64,000 nt of DNA, from the NCBI RefSeq assembly GCF_051781005.1, contig NZ_JBPWOA010000019.1:186001-250000 (forward strand), given 5' to 3'. A model generated the notes under the pieces. It saw nothing but the letters and a program-made list of their open reading frames with translations. It ran no database searches and had not been told where the DNA came from. This document shows, in pieces, positions 44,656 through 52,271 of the stretch. Each line of letters begins with the position of its first letter. The first letter of the stretch is position 1. The DNA is from Anabaena sp051781005. GTDB taxonomy: Bacteria > Cyanobacteriota > Cyanobacteriia > Cyanobacteriales > Nostocaceae. The position numbers and the translations under genes were made by a program.

Positions 44656-47577
44656 CTAAGAGGTGGGGCTTGTCTGGTTTTCAGCTAAAGTATATCCTTC
44701 CGAATTCTGAGGAGCCACAGGCAAGACTAAACGACTGGCTACTCGATTATCTGGTAATTGATATATATGCAATTCTCCTCCCAACTGCTGCATCAGGTTT
44801 TGGCAAATCAGTAGATGTAACCCTGGTGCTTGGTTGAGGTTTGGGGAAGCGAGTAGATCCTTCGATTGATTGTGATTTAATTCTGCTAATAAATGTGGAT
44901 CAATGATGCCATTATCTGTAATAGATACTTCTAATAAGCGGTCATCTAAGCGACGACACCAGATATCAATTCTGTCACCAATCGGAGAACGTTTACAGGC
45001 AGCGACTAATAATTCATAGATAACTAATTCAATCTTGACGATATCGCCAGATGTAGCCAATGGAGGGGGATTACTAGGAGTAATAAGTTCTCCAGATAAT
45101 AATGAATTGCTTTTGGGTGATTCCCCATCTTCAATTGGTTTTCCCAAACCATGCAAACCGATCCACAACTGTTGCTGCTTAACTAAACTGTCTACTCTTT
45201 CAACAGATCGCTTTAATAAACTGGAAATGGACATAGTTTCCCAACTCAGGTGTAGCTGCCACTGCTCTTGTTTGATGATCCCTTTCATCGAGTTGGCAAT
45301 GTAATTTAATTGCCGCAGCAGGAGCTTGTAACGCATTTGAGTCAGTTCATTACTTGGAATCCCCAAATCACGAATTTGAGCCAGCGCTATGGCTGACATT
45401 CGATGGATTTCTTCTAGACGACGATGTTTGTACCAGTTAAGTTCTTGTAATTCTTCAGTTTTGGACTTGAGCTTTTGGGTGATTTGCTGTTGACTATGCC
45501 ACCAAGCTAATTGAGTAATGAGGGTAACAGTTGCATTCAGGTTAAGTTCTGACCAAGGTTGTTCTCCATAATCTGCCAGCAACACTATACCTGTGGGTTG
45601 AGAATCATCTGTGGTACGCAATGCCATTACTAAGACTCGTCCCTTATCAGGAATAGTTAACCATTGTTTGGTTTCTGGTGGTAAATCATCAGCTTTAAAA
45701 ATCAAGTAACTATTATGTGCTAAGGCCAACTCGATGAGAACATCTCTATGAATCCAAATAGGTACATCTGCAACAATCCCAAACAAATGATTGCTAACTA
45801 CGCCTTGAATAATTTCTGCTCGATTTTGGCCAGGAGTCCAGGCGAGGATTACGGCTAGACGACATTCCAAAACACTTGCTATATATTTTAGGGCTGTTGA
45901 TTGGGTAGTTTCATTTTCAGTTTTTATGAGTATGTTTGGGTATTGTTTGAATATTTTGGCAATTTTTTGCTGTTCTTTACTGATGACATTTAACTTTCGA
46001 TTACGGACTATGACACCAAGAGACTGACTAAGTACCCATGACAATTCTTTTTCTAGAGTTGTCCAAGCACGATGGTTGTCATGGGTAATCATTAGCAATA
46101 CTTCTGGCCGATGACCTTGAATGCAGTTGCAAATTAAGAGCGATCGCACTCCACTTTCTAACAACTGGGGATGCCAGCTATATAAACGCAAATCCTGGTC
46201 TAAGGTTTCAATTTCTATCGCTTGCTTGGCATTTTGCAAAAGCTGAGAATCCATTTCCGAAAGTGGGGTGGGGATAAATCTCCACAATCGGCGAATACTC
46301 AGCACATTTTGGTAAATAATTTGATAAGTATTTTGGTTATAGTCGTATTCTAAAAGTAAAAAGCGCGTAGCACCTAGTCGCTCTAAAAGTTCCTTGGCAC
46401 ACACGTGTAAAATTTGTTCTAATTCTTGTTCTTGATAGATTACTTGGGCAAATTTGACTGTCAGTTGATGGTTGTGTTGAACTTGTTTGATTGTGCTGTC
46501 GATGCTGTCATTGGGAGCCGCTAAGGAGAGTAAGCCAGCTGCACCTTGAATGAAAGTTTTATCTGCTTGAGTCCAAATTCGTGGTTCAGTACTTTCCACT
46601 GCCAAGAAGCCCAGTAAGTCTTTTTGCCAGATAATAGGAGATGCTAAAAGCGATCGCACTCCCAGGCGTTTTAGCAACTTATCTTGAACATGGCTTTTCA
46701 GAGAACTATTGGATTCACCAAGCCAGACAAGTTGGTTAACCACTAAAGAATAATAAACATCCCCCAATTCTTGTACTTTTATCCCTGCTGATGCCGGCTG
46801 ATCGCTCCAATCCCTACCCATACTTACTAGCTGACTACTCATTCGACACCAAAAGTAGTGTCCTTCCCGTTCAAACCAGTAGATATTTGTCCGCGAGGGA
46901 GTAACAAATTCATGGGTTTCATTAACTACGGCTTCTAACCTTTTATTCAGGTTACTTGTACAGCGTAAATTTTCTAGGAGTTTTAATAATGATTCAGTAG
47001 GAGAATTATTGGGGTTATTTTGCCAATTTCCTTCTTTTTGATGGTGATCAAGTACTACTCCTAATTCACCTATCACTATCAGTAGTTTGGCTCTTGCTTC
47101 TCCGGCCAGTAAGTAACCCCAGCGTTGTGAAGCTAGTAATACCACGCCCAAACAGTTATCTTTATAGCGAATTGGTAAAATGATTGTTCCCTGAATGTTG
47201 TATTTAGCAGCAACTTCTTGCCATTCTGGAGCGCGTACTTCTCCCTGTAAATTAGCTACGCCCACAGGACACAGTTCAGTCACTACTTGCGCTAATAAGT
47301 TGCCAGGATTTACTAAAATCGATCTTTTTAAAATGTTTGTCTCTCCATCTGGGGTTATACCACCCTGACCATGTAATTTTTTACTCACCTGATCGTAAAG
47401 AGCAAGCCAAATAAATTGGTAGTCAAATTGTTCTCTGAGATAAGCAACAGTGATTGTAATCAGAACATCAACATTATCTTCGTCTCTGAGACTCTGGAGA
47501 ATTTTTCCCACAGACATAATTTGTGGTTCGGTGGGTATAGGCTTTTTTGGATGCCCCATCTGATTATCTGTGGACAT
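44656..47577 (-). CDS. Multi-GAF sensor protein with a degenerate histidine-kinase ATPase domain
   Basis: 973 residues. At least three GAF-like modules are visible (about 20-170, 200-355 and 370-530: GVVLLASQRWGYL, LASPIIWQKDLLGFLAVEST, RFLLLEYDYNQNTYQIIYQN), then another GAF-like part (about 550-690). A helical region (KLKSKTEELQELNWYKHRRLEEIHRMSAIAL) and a C-terminal HATPase-like fold follow (KIELVIYELLVAACKRSPIG, VSITDNGIIDPHLLAEL, QLGGELHIY). No clear H-box (HExxP) is seen, and the ATP-lid glycines are weak, so kinase activity is doubtful. The ligand is unknown. Confidence 0.75.
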   Translation of the reverse strand: MSTDNQMGHPKKPIPTEPQIMSVGKILQSLRDEDNVDVLITITVAYLREQFDYQFIWLALYDQVSKKLHGQGGITPDGETNILKRSILVNPGNLLAQVVTELCPVGVANLQGEVRAPEWQEVAAKYNIQGTIILPIRYKDNCLGVVLLASQRWGYLLAGEARAKLLIVIGELGVVLDHHQKEGNWQNNPNNSPTESLLKLLENLRCTSNLNKRLEAVVNETHEFVTPSRTNIYWFEREGHYFWCRMSSQLVSMGRDWSDQPASAGIKVQELGDVYYSLVVNQLVWLGESNSSLKSHVQDKLLKRLGVRSLLASPIIWQKDLLGFLAVESTEPRIWTQADKTFIQGAAGLLSLAAPNDSIDSTIKQVQHNHQLTVKFAQVIYQEQELEQILHVCAKELLERLGATRFLLLEYDYNQNTYQIIYQNVLSIRRLWRFIPTPLSEMDSQLLQNAKQAIEIETLDQDLRLYSWHPQLLESGVRSLLICNCIQGHRPEVLLMITHDNHRAWTTLEKELSWVLSQSLGVIVRNRKLNVISKEQQKIAKIFKQYPNILIKTENETTQSTALKYIASVLECRLAVILAWTPGQNRAEIIQGVVSNHLFGIVADVPIWIHRDVLIELALAHNSYLIFKADDLPPETKQWLTIPDKGRVLVMALRTTDDSQPTGIVLLADYGEQPWSELNLNATVTLITQLAWWHSQQQITQKLKSKTEELQELNWYKHRRLEEIHRMSAIALAQIRDLGIPSNELTQMRYKLLLRQLNYIANSMKGIIKQEQWQLHLSWETMSISSLLKRSVERVDSLVKQQQLWIGLHGLGKPIEDGESPKSNSLLSGELITPSNPPPLATSGDIVKIELVIYELLVAACKRSPIGDRIDIWCRRLDDRLLEVSITDNGIIDPHLLAELNHNQSKDLLASPNLNQAPGLHLLICQNLMQQLGGELHIYQLPDNRVASRLVLPVAPQNSEGYTLAENQTSPTS

Positions 47578-47678
47578 AGGTTGTAGTAATATATTGATGA
47601 TGCCCTGAAAATAACCGGGATTAATCCTGATTTGGTATCTGATTAATAATGGTAATAATTGGTAGATGTTAACCTAGT

Positions 47679-48812
47679 TTGGATATTTATAAAGCAGTAA
47701 TTAGTCCTTTTTTATTTACTCTGGTGAAAACCGATCCAGAGTGGTTACACCAAAACACGATTCGTAGTTTTATTTGGCTGTCACCAGCAAGTTATCATCC
47801 GCTTAGTAACTGGTTAATTTCTCGTTTAGAACAGTCTTTATGCTTATATGATACACGTCTAGAACAAAATTTGTTTGGGCTAAAATTCCCTAACCCAGTA
47901 GGTTTGGCAGCTGGGTTTGATAAGGATGGCGTTGCTGCTAGTATCTGGCCTAGTTTTGGTTTTGGCTTTGCCGAACTGGGTACTGTTACTTGTCATGGAC
48001 AACCGGGTAATCCCCGTCCCCGATTGTTTCGTTTACCTTTAGACAAAGCTGCACTTAACCGTATGGGCTTTAATAACTCTGGTGCAGCAGCGATGGGGAC
48101 AAGATTAAAATTGCTTAAGCGAGAGGAATCTTGGAAAATACCCATAGGGATAAATTTGGGTAAATCTAAGATCACACCTTTAGAAGTAGCAGCACAGGAT
48201 TATCTGGAAAGCTTTCGCTTACTTCAAGATTTGGGTGATTATTTTGTTGTGAATGTTTCTTCTCCGAATACACCAGGATTGCGATCGCTCCAAGATGCCT
48301 CGATGCTCAGTCAGATATTGGATGTGTTACAAACAGAAAACAATTCACAAAAGCCAATTTTTGTGAAAATAGCACCAGATTTAGAATGGGAAGCGATCGC
48401 TGACATTATTGCTCTGGCTAAAACCTACAAACTAGCAGGAATAATTGCCACCAACACCACCATCAGCCGTGAAGGACTGAAAACCCAGTTAATAGAACAA
48501 ACTGGAAAATCCCCCCAAGAAGAAGCCGGGGGAATTAGTGGGAAGCCATTGTGCGATCGCTCCACAGCAGTAATTCGCTTTATTTACCAGCAAACCCAAG
48601 GAGAAATCCCCATCATTGGCGTAGGTGGAATTTTTACCGCTGAAGATGCCTGGGAAAAAATCACAGCCGGTGCCAGCCTCATCCAAGTCTATACAGGCTG
48701 GATTTATGAAGGACCGATGATGGTACGCCGCATTCTGTCCGGTTTGTTAACCAAACTAGAAGAAAACGGCTTAAATTCCATCAGTGAAGCAGTAGGGATT
48801 GGTAATTCGTAA
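47679..48812 (+). CDS. pyrD: Dihydroorotate dehydrogenase (quinone), class 2
   Basis: 377 residues. An N-terminal membrane-associated helical part (KAVISPFLFTLVKTDPEWLHQNTI) precedes the FMN barrel: NPVGLAAGFDKDGVAASI, ELGTVTCHGQPGNPRPR, LNRMGFNNSGA, the catalytic serine in VNVSSPNTPGLRSLQ, and PIIGVGGIFTAEDAWEKI. It oxidises dihydroorotate to orotate and passes electrons to plastoquinone. The start is TTG at 47679; no in-frame ATG precedes it. Confidence 0.95.
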   Translation: MDIYKAVISPFLFTLVKTDPEWLHQNTIRSFIWLSPASYHPLSNWLISRLEQSLCLYDTRLEQNLFGLKFPNPVGLAAGFDKDGVAASIWPSFGFGFAELGTVTCHGQPGNPRPRLFRLPLDKAALNRMGFNNSGAAAMGTRLKLLKREESWKIPIGINLGKSKITPLEVAAQDYLESFRLLQDLGDYFVVNVSSPNTPGLRSLQDASMLSQILDVLQTENNSQKPIFVKIAPDLEWEAIADIIALAKTYKLAGIIATNTTISREGLKTQLIEQTGKSPQEEAGGISGKPLCDRSTAVIRFIYQQTQGEIPIIGVGGIFTAEDAWEKITAGASLIQVYTGWIYEGPMMVRRILSGLLTKLEENGLNSISEAVGIGNS

Positions 48813-48861
48813 TTCGTAATTCGTAATTATCAATTACTACCCAGTCCCCAGTCCCCAATGC

Positions 48862-49584
48862 CTATTCTTCCACAGGGAAAAACTCCTTAGACTTACGAGA
48901 ATAAGACCAAGCAATCCCATCTGGATCACGGCTGCGACACCATTCTGGGAAATCTGGATCATTGCGACGTTTGTAAACAGTGCTGGAATATACACTGAGT
49001 CGTTTTGCCAGTTCAGATTGGATGAGAGAGCCAAAAACTAACTGTTCTTCCAGAGGTTTTTTTACTTCCTCATGGTTGACTTGAGGTAATGATTCAGATT
49101 CTGGTTCTTCCTGCTGGGGAATTGTTTCTGGTGGTGCTAAGAGCGATCGCGCCTCTTTAGTCACAGGTTGAGCAGGACGTTTTTCCACAACCTCACTACT
49201 ATCAAATATATTTCCCAGAATACTGGCATTTATAAAGTAGTAAGATTGGCTCTCATTTTCAGAGTCTAGTAAACTAGCACCAAATTCCTTAGCCTTTCCA
49301 TCTAAGTAGCGTTTGGCCTCATTTCCCGAAAAATTACCTCGAATTGCCAAATCCACAGGTGTAATTTTGCCCTGGTTTTCCCGAATTAACTGATAAAAAA
49401 GTGGGTTAACTTGTTCACACCACTTTTCCCATTTATACTGCTGCCAAAGGTTGAAGGCCATCAGCAACAGCAAAATAATTAGCAAAATTCTCCAAGTAGA
49501 AACCAGGAAAATAATCGAAAATGAGATTGGCAAAAGTAGAACGAGAAAGGTTTTACCGTTGTTTTCTATTGTTTTTTCACTCAT
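48862..49584 (-). CDS. Cyanobacterial membrane-anchored hypothetical protein
   Basis: 240 residues. Two close hydrophobic segments (about 12-45, FLVLLLPISFSIIFLVSTW and ILLIILLLLMAFNLW) anchor the N-terminus. A cytoplasmic domain follows (PLFYQLIRENQGKITPVDLAIRGNFSGNEAKRYLDGKAKEFG), a winged-helix-like pattern, then a Pro/Glu linker and a C-terminal helix-turn-helix-like segment (QSELAKRLSVYSSTVYKRRNDPDF). The second part looks like a DNA- or protein-binding module. I know no function; similar proteins occur in many cyanobacteria. Confidence 0.65.
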   Translation of the reverse strand: MSEKTIENNGKTFLVLLLPISFSIIFLVSTWRILLIILLLLMAFNLWQQYKWEKWCEQVNPLFYQLIRENQGKITPVDLAIRGNFSGNEAKRYLDGKAKEFGASLLDSENESQSYYFINASILGNIFDSSEVVEKRPAQPVTKEARSLLAPPETIPQQEEPESESLPQVNHEEVKKPLEEQLVFGSLIQSELAKRLSVYSSTVYKRRNDPDFPEWCRSRDPDGIAWSYSRKSKEFFPVEE

Positions 49585-50033
49585 GCTGATTCACGCCAAG
49601 TGAATTGTTGCGAAATAATATATCATCTTGGCAAAAATTGTGACATTTTTTTGTATCGTTTGGCAAACTTATGGCAAATTATTCGGCAAAAGTTAACATT
49701 AGCAGGTGTTATAGACTTCACAACTAGCAAAATATCTACCCTTGGTTTGAGATTTAACCTGATTTTTTGCCAAAATTCACAAAAAAGTTTCCCAGTCAAA
49801 AAAATCAGCTAAACAATACTGTGTTCAGTCCCAACTAGAAATCACAAACAAACGAGCATCGCAACAACATCATCAAAAGGATTTCGATCTTTTTCACACA
49901 AGCAACATTTTTTGATCAAAGCGAGTTTGTTCGTAAATCTTCAAAAATTAACTTGCCAACCACTTGACAGTTAGAAATTTGCATACTACATTAATACTAC
50001 AAGTGACATTCCCAAAGGAGTTAGCTTTCACCG
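49585..50033. other. Intergenic region before the Y-RNA cluster
   Basis: No gene is supported; a 70-codon frame at 49600 has no resemblance to a family. The last 70 bp carry the promoter of the first tRNA-like element. The rest is AT-rich, unique-looking sequence. Confidence 0.4.
49964..49992 (+). promoter_or_regulatory. Sigma-70-type promoter of the first tRNA-like Y RNA
   Basis: TTGACA (49964-49969), a 17-bp spacer and TACATT (49987-49992). The expected start site near 50000 leaves a leader of about 34 nt before the acceptor stem, which RNase P could remove. Confidence 0.65.
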
Positions 50034-50166
50034 TAGCGGATAGCTCAAATGCTAGAGCGCCCACCTTGCCTTTTTAGGCCGACATAGCGAGGGTTATCGC
50101 AAAATAACTTAAACACCCTTGCTGAAAATCCTGGAGATGCAGACTAAATTTCTGCTCCGCTACACC
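50034..50166 (+). ncRNA. tRNA-like permuted Y RNA, copy 1 (divergent)
   Basis: Acceptor TAGCGGA (50034-50040) pairs perfectly over 7 bp with TCCGCTA (50156-50162). A 4-bp D-stem GCTC/GAGC is present (its loop lacks GG), and a T-stem GCAGA/TCTGC closes a 7-nt loop that is not the usual TTCRANY. In place of an anticodon arm it has the Ro-site hairpin CTTGCCT-TTTT-AGGCCGAC (50065-50082) and then GAGGGTTATCG (50089-50099). After the acceptor comes CACC, not CCA. It is the most degenerate of the plus-strand copies but retains the full core, and it has its own promoter. Confidence 0.8.
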
Positions 50167-50402
50167 CAAATACAGTAATGAGTGTTTAACTTTGAATTTT
50201 GATTTACAGCAGATTGCAGATCAATGAGGTACAGAATCAAAATTGAAACCTAGACACCAAGCCAGTTTTACTCCTGACTCCTGTACGGGCGTTCGCGTAG
50301 CGTGCTGGAAGCATCAGCATTCGGGCGATCAATGATCGGTTTTTGGCAAAGGCTATTTTCCGAATGCTTCGCCCCTACTCCTGAATTCTGCTGTATTTAC
50401 GT

Positions 50403-50544
50403 GCGGGGATAGCTCAGTCTGGATAGAGCAGTGAAAGGGGTAAAACCCATATTCCTTGGTTAACAAACTTGCCTGTAAAGGCCGACTTACTGAGGATTAT
50501 CGTTAATTCATCGGTCGCAGGTTCAAATCCTGCTTCCCGCGCCA
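50403..50544 (+). ncRNA. tRNA-like permuted Y RNA, copy 2 (glycine-tRNA-like body)
   Basis: Acceptor GCGGGGA (50403-50409) pairs with TTCCCGC (50534-50540), followed by G and an encoded CCA. The D-arm GCTC/GAGC has the GG pair, and the T-arm GCAGG-TTCAAAT-CCTGC is canonical, so a normal tRNA elbow is expected. There is no anticodon stem-loop. The insert has a GGGG-TAAA-ACCC hairpin, then CTTGCCT-GTAA-AGGCCGAC (50468-50486, GNRA tetraloop), a CCTTGGT/ACTGAGG helix beyond the CUUG/CCGA loop, and GAGGATTATCG. The body resembles tRNA-Gly(GCC). It is nearly repeated by copy 4. Confidence 0.88.
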
Positions 50545-50573
50545 AACTTCAATTTAATCCAAAATTCATCATG

Positions 50574-50698
50574 TGGTGGGTAGCCAAGTGGTAAGGCGCT
50601 TAACATCCTTATTCACACCTTGCCTGCAAAGGCCGACGAATGAGGGTTATCGTTTAAAGAACGAGCATTCGCGGGTTCAAATCCCGCTCCACCACCCA
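50574..50698 (+). ncRNA. tRNA-like permuted Y RNA, copy 3 (glutamine-tRNA-like body)
   Basis: Acceptor TGGTGGG (50574-50580) pairs with TCCACCA (50688-50694), then C and encoded CCA. The D-arm has GTAGCCAAGTGGTAAGGC and the T-arm GCGGG-TTCAAAT-CCCGC, both strongly like tRNA-Gln. The core is CTTGCCT-GCAA-AGGCCGAC (50619-50637). The strands CCTTATTC and GAATGAGG flank it and form an 8-bp helix on the far side of the CUUG/CCGA internal loop. GGGTTATCG and a small hairpin CGTT-TAAAG-AACG follow. No anticodon is present. It is 29 nt downstream of copy 2. Confidence 0.88.
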
Positions 50699-50728
50699 AA
50701 CCAATTTTAGATTTTTGACTGATTCCGT

Positions 50729-50869
50729 GCGGGAATAGCTCAGTTTGGTAGAGCGTTAAACGGGGTAAAACCCATATTCCTTAGTTAACAAACTTGCCTG
50801 CAAAGGCCGACTTACTGAGGATTATCGAAACTTTAAGTGTCGCAGGTTCAAATCCTGTTTCCCGCGCCA
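50729..50869 (+). ncRNA. tRNA-like permuted Y RNA, copy 4 (glycine-tRNA-like body)
   Basis: Acceptor GCGGGAA (50729-50735) pairs with TTCCCGC (50859-50865), then G and encoded CCA. The D-arm (GCTCAGTTTGGTAGAGC) and T-arm GCAGG-TTCAAAT-CCTGT are tRNA-like. The core is CTTGCCT-GCAA-AGGCCGAC (50793-50811). The distal helix is CCTTAGT/ACTGAGG: compared with copy 2, a G-U pair has become A-U, a compensatory change supporting the helix. GAGGATTATCG follows. It is the duplicate of copy 2 within a 326-bp tandem duplication. Confidence 0.88.
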
Positions 50870-50898
50870 AACTTCAATTTAATCCAAGATTCATTATG

Positions 50899-51025
50899 TG
50901 GTGGGTAGCCAAGTGGTTCAAGGCACTTAACATCCTTATTCACACCTTGCCTGCAAAGGCCGACGAATGAGGGTTATCGTTTAAAGAACGAGCATTCGCG
51001 GGTTCGACTCCCGCTCCACCACCCA
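50899..51025 (+). ncRNA. tRNA-like permuted Y RNA, copy 5 (glutamine-tRNA-like body)
   Basis: Acceptor TGGTGGG (50899-50905) pairs with TCCACCA (51015-51021), then C and encoded CCA. The core and the whole central insert (CTTGCCT-GCAA-AGGCCGAC at 50946-50964 and flanks) are identical to copy 3. Differences are in the D-loop (AAGTGGTTCAA) and the T-loop (TTCGACT), both still compatible with a tRNA elbow. Its 3' end is 14 nt from the stop codon of the convergent transporter gene, so transcription must end inside or near that gene. Confidence 0.88.
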
Positions 51026-51039
51026 AACCAATTTTAGAT

Positions 51040-52020
51040 TTAGCTAAACCAAAATAGCCAAAGAGGTAATGCTAAAAATAACCCCACAAAAGTCAAAGCA
51101 ATACTACTAGATAACAACTCCCGATCTAAATCATAAACTTCTGCCAAAATCAGTACAGAAAGCCCTGTAGGTGTGCCAGACATTAGCACCAGCACTAAAC
51201 GCTGCTCCCCTGTTATACCTAAATAGGTTGCGCCTAATCCTACCAGCAAAGGGATAATAAAGACTTTAATCGTGCTGGCAATGGAAGCGATCGCTAAACT
51301 TCCCCATGATCTCATCTTTCCTAGTCGCAAACCAACCAGTAACAAAGCTAAAGCAATGACTACCCAAACACCTTGATCTAAAGCTGATTCAAGCACTGCT
51401 GGTAATTCGATAAACTGGGTATTTAAACCAATCAAAAATGTCCATAGACTGGGTACTGTGACTATATCTCGCACCTGCACCCACCAATGGTTTTCGGTTT
51501 CTCTCTGACCAAAATAACTAGCAATTAAAACCGCAATTCCATAAGTACCGACCACATTATTAGTGACGCTAAATAATACTGCCAAACCAGTATTTTCGGG
51601 GCTAGTTAGCACTTGTGTGAGAGTCAGTCCGACAAAACCAGTATTGCCTAAAATTGTTGCCAGAATAAAGCTGCCTAAACTAGCTCTAATTACCGATACT
51701 GGAACATCCACAGTTTTCAGTTGTGATTGCATTTTGTTAGTTATAAACCATTGCCAAGCCCACCAAGTTAACAATGCTAAAACTAAACTCAGAAGCAAAA
51801 CTGCGATCGCTATTCCGGGGATAAATCCACCCTCAGATAAGCTTGTATGACGCGCTAATACTAAAATTTGCAGGGGAACACCCACCCAGTAAAGTCCCTG
51901 ACCTAACAACTTGAGAAAATTATCTGCGGTGAAGCGAGATAATACAAGTCCTAAGCCTATCCAAATAAATAGAGGTGTGTAGGCATGAAATAAGGTATCA
52001 ATCATGGGCAGAAAAATCAA
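51040..52020 (-). CDS. AEC-family auxin-efflux-carrier-like transporter
   Basis: 326 residues with about ten membrane helices in two halves: YTPLFIWIGLGLVLSRFTADNFLKLLG, ATILGNTGFVGLTLTQVLTSPENTGLAVLFSVTNN, and late VLVLMSGTPTGLSVLILAEVYDLD, typical of the AEC (bile/auxin/malonate carrier) fold. The substrate is unknown. It is on the opposite strand between the Y-RNA cluster and ro. Nothing ties it to them functionally; it may be a bystander. Confidence 0.9.
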   Translation of the reverse strand: MIFLPMIDTLFHAYTPLFIWIGLGLVLSRFTADNFLKLLGQGLYWVGVPLQILVLARHTSLSEGGFIPGIAIAVLLLSLVLALLTWWAWQWFITNKMQSQLKTVDVPVSVIRASLGSFILATILGNTGFVGLTLTQVLTSPENTGLAVLFSVTNNVVGTYGIAVLIASYFGQRETENHWWVQVRDIVTVPSLWTFLIGLNTQFIELPAVLESALDQGVWVVIALALLLVGLRLGKMRSWGSLAIASIASTIKVFIIPLLVGLGATYLGITGEQRLVLVLMSGTPTGLSVLILAEVYDLDRELLSSSIALTFVGLFLALPLWLFWFS

Positions 52021-52243
52021 AAAAATTAATCTTAGTTTTAGGCAAAACTGGAAATATCAAAAATTATTTCATAGTTAGGAACATGGATTTATTAACTTAC
52101 AATTCTTTGTAGGTTGGGTGAAGTGAAAGCGTAACCCAACATTAGATTACATAAATTAAGAGTTGTATTTTATTTAATTCATATTCCTTAGCAATTTATC
52201 AAGTCTGACACACCGTATTAATTTACTTTGTACAATTTTAAAA

Positions 52244-52260
52244 TTGCCTGAAAAGGCCGG
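52244..52260 (+). promoter_or_regulatory. Ro-site-like hairpin in the ro mRNA leader
   Basis: TTGCCT-GAAA-AGGCCGG ends 11 nt before the ro ATG. It has the same GCCT/AGGC stem closed by a GNRA tetraloop (GAAA) as the Y RNA cores, with UUG on the 5' side and CGG in place of CGA. The weak ribosome site (AAGAAGAAG) follows at once. Ro bound here would block initiation, giving a plausible autoregulatory site; this is inferred from sequence only. Confidence 0.6.
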
Positions 52261-52271
52261 AAGAAGAAGCC

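Larger units (their letters stand above)
50403..51041 (+). repeat. 326-bp tandem duplication of a two-RNA unit
   Basis: Copies 2 and 3 with their spacers (50403-50728) are repeated as copies 4 and 5 (50729 onward). Spacers are nearly identical (AACTTCAATTTAATCC before copies 3 and 5; AACCAATTTTAGATTT after them). Homology ends about 51041, at the stop codon of the next gene. Confidence 0.88.

Noticed and set aside
50403..51025. tRNA genes interrupted by introns
   Set aside because: The inserts (about 60-90 nt) are far shorter than cyanobacterial group I introns, lack their core, and no anticodon arm can be restored by removing them. The same insert core also occurs alone before ro.
50403..51054. 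CRISPR array
   Set aside because: The repeats are two 326-bp units of structured RNA genes; there is no short repeat with unique spacers and no cas gene nearby.
51040..52020. AEC transporter as a component of the Ro/Y RNA system
   Set aside because: It is on the opposite strand, has no RNA-related feature, and its position alone is weak evidence.
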